Shown one piece after another: positions 25,001-34,582 of a DNA stretch of 64,000 nt; position 1 is the stretch's first letter, and every line of letters starts with the position of its first letter. The position numbers were made by a program, and so were the translations under genes. Below the pieces are notes generated by a model. The model was not told the origin of the DNA and ran no database searches. It worked only from the letters and a program-made list of their open reading frames with translations. This stretch comes from Phoronis australis (lineage: Eukaryota > Phoronida > Phoronidae), in assembly GCA_002633005.1 (NCBI GenBank), contig NMRA01000095.1, positions 756,731 through 820,730 on the forward strand. The letters are read 5' to 3'.

Positions 25001-28000
25001 GAATTTTTGGTTGAGGGGAAAATCCCCCCCCTCCAGTCACCTTCCCTCATCGGCAATATCACAAGTATACAAAACTAGCATTTTGCAGAATTGTAACCTT
25101 GAGGAGAATTTTTGAATCATTGGAGGACTTCTGGGACCTGATGAGAAAATTTTGCGTGATTTTAAAATATATTTCATAAGAGAATGATGCTAATATTCAG
25201 CCCCAAAAGCGAGGCACCGAGAGCCCCATATCTGGACCATTGCACTTTTCTAGTTGTCGGATTAGGAGATTAACACACTTTGCCATTTTGCTGTTTAGAC
25301 CTTGATGAGTATTGCATGTTCGCTTCTGTGAGAGTATTCTGTAGACTGTATGTCTCCGGTAGTGATGCGGTCTAAATGTAATAATGTGGTCGCCATTAGT
25401 GTAATTGTGGCTGTTAACACTTAACATTATTGGTGTACAGGTGTTATGATGGTTGTTGTTGGGAATATGGGGGATGTATTTTAATGATTGCCTGTAAAAC
25501 GATATCGTGTTGTTTTCCAGGATCAACAACTGTGTCGGAGAATATAATCAAAAGTTTTTCTTGCAATTTTTATTTTACGTAGGTGAGTAATCTTTTACTA
25601 ACAGTTTTATAGTTAATCCCATGTTGGTTGTCAGTGGATTGTCCACTTATTGTCCACTTATTTATTACTCTTTTTGCAACTTCCACATCCCAAATTCAGC
25701 TCACCTCTGTCGCGGAGGTAGAAAAAGGCAGTGAAGGGTTAACCTAAATTTCGAAATATAGGGCCACTAACACAATTCTGAGCGGAAGAACGATTTATCT
25801 CTTCTTATCCTGGTTTTCAATTTTTTTCATGTCTGTATCACAACTGACTATGCAACAGTGAAGCATCAGAATGACAAATGGCAAGTTAAAGCAACACAGT
25901 GATTAGCAGGGCGGCAGTGCACAACTGCAGTCTGCACAGGATTGTGGGAAATTATCGCAGAAACAGAAATGTTACTGCGGTATTCTGGGATGTGGCTGTT
26001 GCAGGTGATGATTCATAATTGACATATCGCAAGCTCCTCCCCTTGCGAAATGTCAACAAACAAACAGTAAGTTTTACCCGGCAACGTGTTGTTTGTCGGG
26101 TAAAATGGCAGCTTGGAAACAAAGGTGTGTCAAGAATGCTGCGTTCTGATTGGTCAGTTAAGCCGTCCTGGCGATAGGTCAGTGTACAGGGTTTATGCTC
26201 GGGAGAGGTCATTAATGGTCAGAGGATGCCTTTAACATTTGTAATGGAAAATATCTGTAAGAGTAGGTTTTGTTCCTGTTTGAAAATGTTGATAGTTATG
26301 GATGTTTCCAATAACATTAAATGTTCATCATTAGTCCCAGTGGTCTGTTTGATGAGAAATGACTTGATACATAAAAGTCAGAATTTGATCTGACTCTCCA
26401 CACTGCAATTTCGGAAACTTGAACAAAAGTGCAAAGTCTTTGAGAATATACAAACATACAAACATGCCAGTTTCTCAGATAATTTCTATTAATTATTTTT
26501 AGTCTGTGATGCTCTCATGATTATTCGGCTGAATCTTTTTTCAGGAATTGTTAACTGGGAGCATAAGGCAAAATGTCTGTGTTAAGTCTTAAGTCACGTT
26601 CATGGGTCAGATCCTTGTGCCTGGTTGCATGAAACAGTCCCTAATTAGGGACTTAACCAAGTTCCCAAACTAGTTAGGGAAGTCCCTATAAGGATTTTGT
26701 TTATGGACTGTTGCATGAAGAGGTCCTTATTGGTAGTGCCCTAAATCCGAAGTAAGTTCCCAAAACCGTGGCTAAGGTCGCTTAATATGGCAAAAATTAC
26801 TATCAACGAGAGAATACCTGTCACATTTACATCCTCTGTTCCACCTTTTGAATGATTGTATGAATAGAGTGCACAGTCAATTTGTATTATCTGGAAATTC
26901 AAGTTTTCTACTGCTGTTGATAGAGCAGACGATCGATTGTGGCCGCCCACGCTAATGTAAATTAAAAAACAGCGAACTGGTGTGAATACCAGAATCTCCG
27001 GTAGGAGTCGCCGTACTTCCTTACGTGCTGTTAAAGTCGTCTGCCCCGCGTATTAAGTGAGACGTGGGGGGAAGTCGTGGCACTATAGTAATCGATAAAT
27101 TCAGTTTACGCTGGAACTACTCCCTCAGTGGGTGAAATCACGCCTTTCCTGTTCGACAGCTCCAACTTCTCTTCAAGCTCTCTAACTATCATGAATTTCC
27201 CATCCCTTAAAATTCTAAATCTTTCGTTTAGCTCACTGTCACTATACGTCTCGAGCAGGTTAGTTTTGTAACGGAAAATTCTTTTTTCAACAACAATATG
27301 AGCTTGATCAGCCATTTTATTGTTAGGGACTCAACTTAGGGTCTTACTTTAGGTAACCCCAAAAGTTGAGTCTCTATTTAATGCCTAAACTAACTGGGAA
27401 CTTTCCATGCAACAGTCCATAAAATTTAGGGACGTCCCTAAGACTTAAGGACATCCCTAACATTTAGGGACTGTTTCATGCAACCAGGCACTGGATACTG
27501 TAACACAGGGGGATTTGGGAATAAGAATTAAAGCAGTTTCAAACTGGAGCCATGGTTTGAACCATCCTTTACTTTTGTCAATAGCTCATAGTGTCCAGAC
27601 TGCAGATATCTTCATGTGAATCAAAGCGGTTTCAAATCAGTTGTATGATTTTGCAACATCCAGCTCTAAATATGTGATCAGTCAGTCATGCTGTTCAGGT
27701 CACACATCACTTCAATGTGGTTTGTGTTGTCAGCTTTGTGGGTTACATTTCACAATTAGTAGGCTAAGGGATATCAGTGGGCTAATCAAATTATTCTAAA
27801 CAACTATTGTAGAATACTAACAACAAAGATTGTTGCATGACATTAAAATAGTTGTCCAACGATGGCAGCTTGTTACGCAATTGTGTGATGGCGTTGTTAT
27901 TAAGCTGTGTATAACTGTCATCAAACTGAGTCTAGTTTAAATTCAGGCTCTCCCCATTTAAAATTCAAATTTATTTCCCTTATAGAAAATTGTGTGTTAC

Positions 28001-31000
28001 CGCGTTGTCTTTCAGCAGAAATTTCTAATCTAAATAAATGCATCATTGCCACATTTTCTTTAACTATTTATAGCTGCATGAGTCAGTGGTGGCTCTAGGC
28101 TATGGCAAAGGGGGCCCAACCCCTAAAACGCTTACAGTGTTTTTGATTGTGCCCATATGGGTAGACAGGGGGTCCCTAAAACTGCCCATGGCTGTGCAAT
28201 TTTATCCTATTTAACCCTAATTGTACCTCATGTTAGAACAGTTTTCATATGTGATAATTATTTTCTTCTAAATGATTGTCTTTTTGTTTTCTAGGTATAG
28301 CCAGTGTCTATGCGGTCTCGTTGGTTGTTGCATCATGGGTAACAGATCCTGAAGGCAAATCAGCAGTGTCCAAGCAGTCTCGAATGTAGGAAATGTTGTT
28401 GCATAATCTTGTTCATCCTTTCCGCATTGATTTGAAATTAAAAATATGTTAATTTACTCGTACTATCAAACTGGAATTTCTCAGTTTCAACTTTCAGTTG
28501 GAATTGAGTGATAATCTAAGACTGAATATCCATATCCCAAATTTAATTCAATCTTTTGCCAAGGTAGAAAAGCACATAGTGTGATTGACAATCTCCTTGA
28601 AAAATCTCTGAATTTTTAGAAAAAAAGAGTGGTGAAGGTGTGGCAGATACGTGGTCAATATTTTTGTGTGCATAAAGCGTTTCTGTAATCTTCAAGAATA
28701 TGAAAAATATTTGGTTGACAATTTGATTTTGATTACTTAAAACTAGTGTCAAGTTGTTCCGTACTCAGATCATGGGTGATTCCTGGACTTGGAAGAGCTG
28801 AGAGATTGTTATTGGTTGAGATGAGGCTCAATGAGTTGGCTGGCCATGGCAGGTCAGTTTATGTGCTGAGCGTGGTCTCAAGCACTGAGCCCTCTCAATT
28901 GTCAGTTTGTCTCCGGCATGAGTCCCAGATAATATTCCCCATTTGAGCAACGAACAAATTGTTACCGGTTCTATGGCAGTAAGCGTTCTTCATGAAATCG
29001 TAGTTTCTGTGAGTACCAAAAGTGGGTTTATAAGCAGTTTAAAAGAAATTTGAAGAAATGCAACTCTTGGAAAAAAGGTATACAATTGCCCTCAGTACAC
29101 CAGGGCCCGGTCTCTAATCTTTGTACTCGAAACGAACTCGAAACTATTTTTGGCAATTTCTCTGCTCCTTTTGTGCGAACTTAAGATAATTGGTTATCAG
29201 ACTGTGCTCGAATACATTATAGTTTATGCATAGGAGTTTCTAGTTCAAGTTTGTCCTTGAAGACCCTTATATTCGTGCTACGAACTCGAGTAAAAACTCG
29301 AAATTTCGAGTTCAAACTCGAACTTATTGCTTTAATATTGGGTTTACAAACTGTGAACTAAGGGCAATAAATTATCTACGTAAGTTATTGTGTACTCGAG
29401 CATAGAATAATAGACACTTATCTTGATTTCACCCAAAAGTAGAGTAGAAAATGCCAAACCTAATTTGGAGTTCCATTTTGAGTAAAAAGATTGGAGACCG
29501 GGCCCAGATATGTGGGTCTTACAATGAGCACCCTATATCGCAGACTTAGTATGCACTTTGCACAGAGTCTTCGTTCTAACGTCACAAGAACACTTTCCCT
29601 AGACTCATGGGACACCTGGTCAAACCTAGTCTTTCGTTTCAGCTTACACACCATAATCTTAATAGTGGAGTGTCTCATGTTTGCGCTGTTTGTCATCGCT
29701 ATTGGTTGTGATCAGGTAAGTGAGCCGAGTTGTTCTCTATCCATTGTTGCGCACTTTAATCAAACAAAGAATTTAACTTAATGTAACCCAACGCATGAGC
29801 CCACTGACAAAGTTGTAAGTTTTTAACTGAGGGACTGGTCCAGTGTGATGGGTCGTCTAAGCCAAGAAGCGTAGCAATGAATGGGGGGAATGGATTGTTG
29901 TTTGCTAAGGACGTGGTGCCCCCTTGTGTTCCATTCCTGTGTAGGTCTGTGCCAGTGCATGTTACGTTAACCATTGGTTTAAAAAAACTCCGGACATGCG
30001 ATTCACTACTTAACGTTACACAATATGGCCAGCTAGTGAAACTGTTTATAGTCAAAGTTTTTCTGAAATATGAAAATTGAGAAAATTTTGGTCTTACTGC
30101 TAGCATAGTTTACGAAGTGTGGGTGTTATAAAACGGCTTATGGCAGTTTCCATTATTAGCAGTAACCAAGCCTTTGAATTTCACAAAATGACAATTTATA
30201 CTTTGTTGATGGCATAAACTATCATCTGGTAAAGTTTCAACTATTTGCAGCCAAGTTATCAGCGTTTGAAAAATGGAAAATTTTTATTGAAAATGGAAAA
30301 TTTTGGCAATTATTAATAAGTGTCGAATTACCGTACATGAGATTTCTGTTGGAGTTGCTTTTGTTGCATGATTTAATTGATTGTTTACAGCTTTCTGCAA
30401 TATTAAATGATGCTACGTTAGTTGAGCAAGTGAAAAAAGAAGCTCCACAGAGACAACCGAAGTCAAATATGTCGCTGTTGGCTGAAATATTTGGACGAGG
30501 TCAGTTCCTTGTGATAGTAAAGGCTGCGTGTGAATTGGTAGTAATATAACGCGCTCTGCTGGTTGTTTTGGGAGAGTTTGTGGAAGTACTGTCTAGTGAA
30601 TAGCCACATTCCAACATCTGCACTCTTCAAAAAAACATTGTAATTACCCACAGTGCTTCACTTCCTGAGGGAAGTTGAGCCTTGTTTTCAGGTGTCACAT
30701 GTATGTTGCATACCGTTTTTTTAAATAATAATATTTTCACACTTTCAAACATGTGAGAGTAACATTTGTCTGTGGCAATATTAGTGTTAAATATTTAAAA
30801 AGAACAGCTGCAATAACACAGAAATTTGTTGAATTTTTTGTTGTGGTCATTCTGTGCTGCTGTACTATGGCTTACAATGCAGACATTAGAAAATTGACAG
30901 AGTTAAGTTCCATGCATGCACGTCATGATATTTGTTACTTTTTCATCTCTGCGAAATGTGTCTGCTGTTGAGTGCAATGCAGGTATTGTCCAGTGCCCAT

Positions 31001-31247
31001 TTTGTAAATGCATTGTCTAGAAAATCATATTAGTTTTTGTCTTAAAGTTCAGATTTTGCAAATGTGTGCTAAAATAGAAGAAGAATATAATCAGAAAATG
31101 TCCATTTGAATCAGCACATGTAATGATGTTTGTGTAGACATGCGTTCATTCCTTTCTCTCCCCGTTCCAGGTCACCCAGCCCTGTGGTTATGTCCATTGC
31201 AATTTAACAGTGACAGAAAAATGGAGACTTTGCCTTACGATGTGTGA
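16070..31247 (+). CDS. DHHC palmitoyltransferase, ZDHHC3/7 (Dnz1) type
   Basis: Eight exons: 16070-16188, 20836-20995, 23687-23799, 25521-25582, 28295-28385, 29643-29715, 30391-30499, 31171-31247 (TGA). They total 804 bp and encode 267 residues with consistent phases. The enzyme transfers palmitate from palmitoyl-CoA to protein cysteines at membranes, typically Golgi. Four membrane segments lie near residues 10-30, 42-62, 143-166 and 184-204. DPG is at 68-70. The cysteine-rich zinc domain spans about 98-135 (C101, C104, H114, C115, C118, C121) and the catalytic DHHC is 126-129, with Cys129 as acyl carrier. The end is short, finishing LPYDV. ATG 16070 is chosen because the DPCGIACF stretch follows directly, as in this subfamily. 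Introns 1-4 carry most of the 15 kb, including a duplicated block and a CAT array. Confidence 0.93.
16263..17438. repeat. Tandem duplication, copy 1
   Basis: This 1,176-bp block recurs at 17712-18887, an offset of 1,449 bp, with no difference seen, including an identical 78-codon open frame. Copy 1 ends exactly at a single N (17439). It lies in intron 1 of the DHHC gene and does not touch exons. The perfect identity next to an N suggests an assembly duplication rather than an old repeat. Confidence 0.9.
16303..16417. mobile_element. Palindromic MITE, ACTGGTCGGATATAGCGG family
   Basis: The left arm ACTGGTCGGATATAGCGGTC and the right arm GACCGCTATATCCGACCAGT are exact reverse complements. The arms continue inward through a TGAGAACCA/TGGTTCTCA pair. 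Between the arms is TTATTCAGTGATTGCC. There is no coding capacity, so it is a small foldback non-autonomous transposon. A second copy at 17752-17866 is part of the duplicated block. Confidence 0.85.
17439..17439. other. Assembly N
   Basis: Single ambiguous base at the end of the first duplicated block. Confidence 0.95.
17712..18887. repeat. Tandem duplication, copy 2
   Basis: Second copy of the 16263-17438 block. The 17440-17711 sequence between the copies is not present after copy 2, so the two right flanks differ. Confidence 0.9.
17752..17866. mobile_element. Palindromic MITE, second copy within the duplication
   Basis: Identical to 16303-16417, shifted by 1,449 bp. Confidence 0.85.
21411..21428. 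repeat. Poly-G run ending in an N
   Basis: A G homopolymer followed by an N at 21428 in intron 2 of the DHHC gene; probably a sequencing break. Confidence 0.9.
23818..24205. repeat. CAT/CAC trinucleotide array with internal duplication
   Basis: The array of ATC, ACC and occasional GTC triplets starts about 20 bp after the donor of the DHHC-motif exon (23799). The opening segment TGCTATATTAGTAGTACCAT recurs near 24112, so the array includes a higher-order duplication of about 295 bp. The open frames over it (poly Ile/Thr, Met/Val, Ser/Pro) are artefacts. Confidence 0.9.
24451..24540 (+). repeat. Dispersed repeat copy A
   Basis: TCTTGGTCACGAGGGAAGAC and the following ATGAATTCAGCTTCC match, in reverse orientation, sequence at 38412-38502. 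The family is unknown. Confidence 0.5.
26072..26105. repeat. Small hairpin
   Basis: TTTTACCCG and CGGGTAAAA form a 9-bp stem around a 16-base interior that partly pairs (CAAC/GTTG). It may be one end or the centre of an old element. Confidence 0.5.
26333..26616. mobile_element. Degenerate MITE related to 31787-32071
   Basis: The left side has GTCTGTTTGATGAGAAATGA and GTCAGAATTTGATCTGACTC; the right side has TGTGTTAAGTCTTAAGTCAC and TTCATGGGTCAGATCC. These are diverged inverted ends of the same family as 31787-32071. It directly abuts the next element at 26617. Confidence 0.5.
26617..27491 (-). mobile_element. PIF/Harbinger-like element with partial transposase
   Basis: The ends GTGCCTGGTTGCATGAAACA and TGTTTCATGCAACCAGGCAC are perfect inverted repeats 875 bp apart. 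Further blocks such as AGTCCCTAA and TTAGGGACT recur inside each end. The interior encodes, on the minus strand, an N-terminal piece of a Harbinger-type protein. At 875 bp it is too short for the full transposase plus its DNA-binding partner, so it is an internally deleted copy. It lies in intron 4 of the DHHC gene. Confidence 0.65.
27106..27315 (-). pseudogene. Harbinger nuclease-like N-terminal fragment
   Basis: A 69-residue open frame beginning [20 protein letters not shown] includes the stretches [18 protein letters not shown] and SNRKGVISP. The arrangement (acidic D/E-L followed by R-F/Y-R-hydrophobic-R-x-G and then 'T/S-x-R-x-x-x-I-x-P') resembles the region before the DDE nuclease of HARBI1-like proteins. 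The catalytic domain is missing and the frame stops inside the element. It is a relic rather than a host gene. Confidence 0.45.
29103..29505. mobile_element. MITE with GGGCCCGGTCTCTAATCTTT ends
   Basis: The left end GGGCCCGGTCTCTAATCTTT pairs with the right end AAAGATTGGAGACCGGGCCC with a single mismatch, 403 bp apart. The interior has several copies of ACTCGAA/TTCGAGT in both orientations. No protein is encoded. It ends about 137 bp before exon 6 of the DHHC gene. Confidence 0.75.
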
Positions 31248-31786
31248 GGGGAACACCGTGGTTCGAATAGTTCAACTAGCAGAGTATAGCCTTGTAACTT
31301 CTGACATCTCAGCGCTAGTTACTCAGGATTCATGGAGAAACCATGTTTTTCTCCATATTGACCCACCACCCATGTGGCTATTATCACAGCTTCCACGGGT
31401 TGTTGCAGGTTGCAATGTAGATATTATGTGCAGAGCACACCGAAAGTAGTTAGAGAAAATATTGTTTGCCCACAATGACAATTGTTAGCATTGAAAGCGG
31501 TATTAGCCGTCATTTCGGGGAAACATCATTTTGTCCTTTTTGGCATGTACTGTATGTATTTAGAGAGTTGTCCAATAACAGGCTGACAATCATTTTGAAA
31601 TGGAATTGTTATGAGGCAAAAAAGCATAGCAAGTTCTGCTCTGTATTTTAGTTGCCTGCTTTTCAACAATAATCCGCCCGAGTGAAAAAATGATGCGGAA
31701 TTGTAATATACTCATCTCTCGGCATATCGTGGCACACCTTGCTTACACCTTTGTTCATTTAACTTTGTGCAGTTTTAAAAGACACG

Positions 31787-32071
31787 TGGGGTCCGTTTCA
31801 TGAAAGTGACTTAAGACGTAAGACAGAAATTTAGTCTGACACTCCCACTTAACTGTTATTTGAAAAAGGTAAACCCAAGGAAGTACGAGCGCATCGGGGT
31901 CCAAAAATAATTTCTAGATATTACCTCAGTAACTTATAGTATGTGTTTAGTCTCAGATACTCTGTAGTTTTGATCAATTGAGATTTAATTGTTTTTCAGA
32001 ATTAGTTATGTGGAGTGTAAGACTAAAGTTCTGTCTTCAGTCTCGAGTCACTTTTCATAACACAGACCCCA
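31787..32071. mobile_element. MITE with TGGGGTC...GACCCCA inverted ends
   Basis: The left end begins TGGGGTCCGTTTCATGAAAG, then GACTTAAGACGTAAGACAGA and AGTCTGACACTCCCA. The right end mirrors it with TGGAGTGTAAGACTAAAG, TCTGTCTTCAGTCTCGAGTC and ACAGACCCCA. The arms are about 70 bp and diverged. A related copy lies at 26333-26616. Confidence 0.7.
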
Positions 32072-33640
32072 GACCTGGACTGAAATCGATGCTGGTAGAG
32101 TTTTTTGTAGTCAGTGAGAGCAGGTCTCAAAATGAGTGTTATGTCCCACACGTCTTCCCCAAAACGGCCAGTGTAAAATGAAAGCAAGGTTTTGGGACAG
32201 AGAAGATGTCTTTATTTCCATGTATTTACAAATGATGGTCAGCAGAAGTTCTTGTGATCTTAACCTTTTGAGCAAGATTGACTCCTGTGAAAAACCTAGA
32301 TTGAGTCATAGTTTCTTGTTTTCCTCAAGTATGTTTTTATTTGTGAAAATGCTAAATATGCCGTGGGTCCGATTTAAAAAATCTTACTTGGAACTGCATC
32401 ATTATGGTTAAAGAGGCTCTCGTATATTTGCTGTCAAGAATGTAAAAAATTGCGTTGTGCTTACAACTGACCTGAGGTCGTCTGGTGTTGAACTCGGTGG
32501 AACCAGCTGCATGAATTATGTAAAAGAGAGAGAGAAACCATGAGAACACTGGTCAGTTTCAAACTTTTGTTCAGTGAATTGTTTCACATTGGCTGCGCGT
32601 GATTGAATAAACCCATTGTGCCAGGTCAACTGACTGAGACACCTGATTGGCTTAAAAACCTGAAGTCGTTGTCGGAAACTATTCAAATTTATTACCCAGC
32701 TGACCCGACAAAATGGGCAAATTCAACTCATACATCATAGTTGTCAACTTTTCAAGAATTTAAATCTTGCTTATGTGTGATGTATAATATTCATGTGAAG
32801 CGAGCTGTGTGTATTAAACATTTGTTTTTGGACATTATGGTTTTGAGATATTTTGTTCACTGGGTAGTCACAGGAAAGCCACTTGACTTTACGTAATCAA
32901 ATCCTGCAGTAAATGTGTATTATGTCATAAAGTTTGTTGATCAGTGGACTATTCTCTTGCAAGTGGTGCCTTGTTCTTGTTTTCACAAACATATATTTGA
33001 ACATCAGTTCTGTTTTCAATGTGACTCTTGATGTTCTTGTTGAAATGTTACCATTGTAGTAGGAAACCAGAGTTTGAGCGTTGTGATTTTGGCTCTGTCT
33101 GTGATTATTTTAATCTGTTTTATGTTGTTCGTTACGGGCATTTGGGCAATAGTTGATTTACTTTTCATTTTCCTCTTTGTACTGGTTTTCTTTAGTCGTG
33201 TATTTTCATATGAACGAAGAAGCTTTGTAAGTTCAGGACTTTTGCGAGCCCGCATATCGACCTTGCATTATCCACACACTCTGAGTACCACTGATGAGTC
33301 ATTTTTGCCCCTAACAATGTATAACATTATGGTGTAGAAGCTGTAGTGTTTCATATTTAATTTTTGCATAATTTCGTTTAGTGGGTGTTGAAAAGCATCA
33401 CTTCAGGTACTTAATACACAAGAGCACAAGAGAGTGATGTTTTCTAACTTGTCATTTTCTATTGTGGGTTAACAAGTGCATTTTCACTTTATCGAAACAT
33501 TGTACATTGTCATTAGTTTTTAATTTATTAAGAACCTCCTGGTTCACATTGTGATGTGCTATTAACTCATCAATGGAGGGCAAAGGAAGGTTGTTGTTAA
33601 TTCATGTACTGTTTTCAAAGTGGCACGTATCAGCCTCCCG

Positions 33641-33764
33641 TTCAGTAATGCTAGGACCTCGCTAAAAAGCAAGACTTCGCGAGATTACGTGAGATATTGT
33701 CGCGTATTTTAAATGAAAACCCGTGACTTTGGCTAGATTTTAGCTAGGTCCTAGCGTTACTGAA
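33641..33764. mobile_element. MITE with TTCAGTAATGCTAGGACCT ends
   Basis: TTCAGTAATGCTAGGACCT pairs with AGGTCCTAGCGTTACTGAA with one or two mismatches, followed by CGCTAAAA against TTTTAGCT. The element is about 124 bp and non-coding. Confidence 0.7.
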
Positions 33765-34582
33765 TGCACGCCAGTTTTGCTTCTTACATTTAGGCTCAAA
33801 ATTTTGTGCTGGGTTAGCATGGTTTTTCAGGTCTAAGAAAACCATGCAAACATGTAGAAGTTTCCTTGACTCATAAAGCCTGTCGTAACCCCTATGAGAA
33901 TTCTCAAGGGTCTGAAAATTATTGCATTCTGTTGTTCATGTCACCATGGTAACATTGGCTATGCCTAATTATGCAATAGTCAGTTGTGCATAACTCTAAC
34001 TTAACATTTAAATGTTACTATTGAACCATTTACAAATAAAACTCGTGCTTCTACAAATTCCTTTTTTAAAATTGATTGTGCCTCGTATATCTATGAGTTT
34101 TTAAAATGTTATATTTGACATTTTATTGAACTTTGCCAAGAACCTATATTAATTTTTGTTGTTGTTATCAAACTTCGCATCCAGAATACGTATATCCTTT
34201 ATTGACGGTTTTTTCCTTAACATGAAGTTTTACAGCCTTAAAGGCTTTACCAATATGAAGATTCATTGGAGCAACTTTTTTAGAATTTTTTGGCTGTGTT
34301 TCTTAAAAAAATATGCTCTCTTCAGCAATTGCTGTGGTATGTACTGCGTAACAAGATTCGGCTATAATCAACTAGACATAATTGATTTACCAAAAAAAAT
34401 GATAAACATCGAGCCAGTATGAATGCAAAGCCAGCAAAGCGTGGAATGTTCTTTTGCCGACACTCAGCGCTCCTTTTGGAGTCCTCGTTAAACTTGACGA
34501 CGTAAACAAATATGGCGGAAAACCGCGGGAATTTATTGGTTTAAAGGTTCTGCAAAAAGCAAATATGCCGCTGGTTTGATTG

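Larger units (their letters stand above)
31248..34582. other. 3' flank of DHHC gene and intergenic DNA
   Basis: No coding exon is supported. A candidate polyadenylation signal AATAAA lies at 32606-32611, about 1.36 kb after the stop. The region contains MITEs at 31787-32071 and 33641-33764. A hydrophobic open frame at 33074-33337 has no recognisable family and is probably chance. Confidence 0.4.

Noticed and set aside
33074-33337. Hydrophobic 87-codon open frame
   Set aside because: No family resemblance or splice context; T-rich DNA commonly produces such hydrophobic frames.
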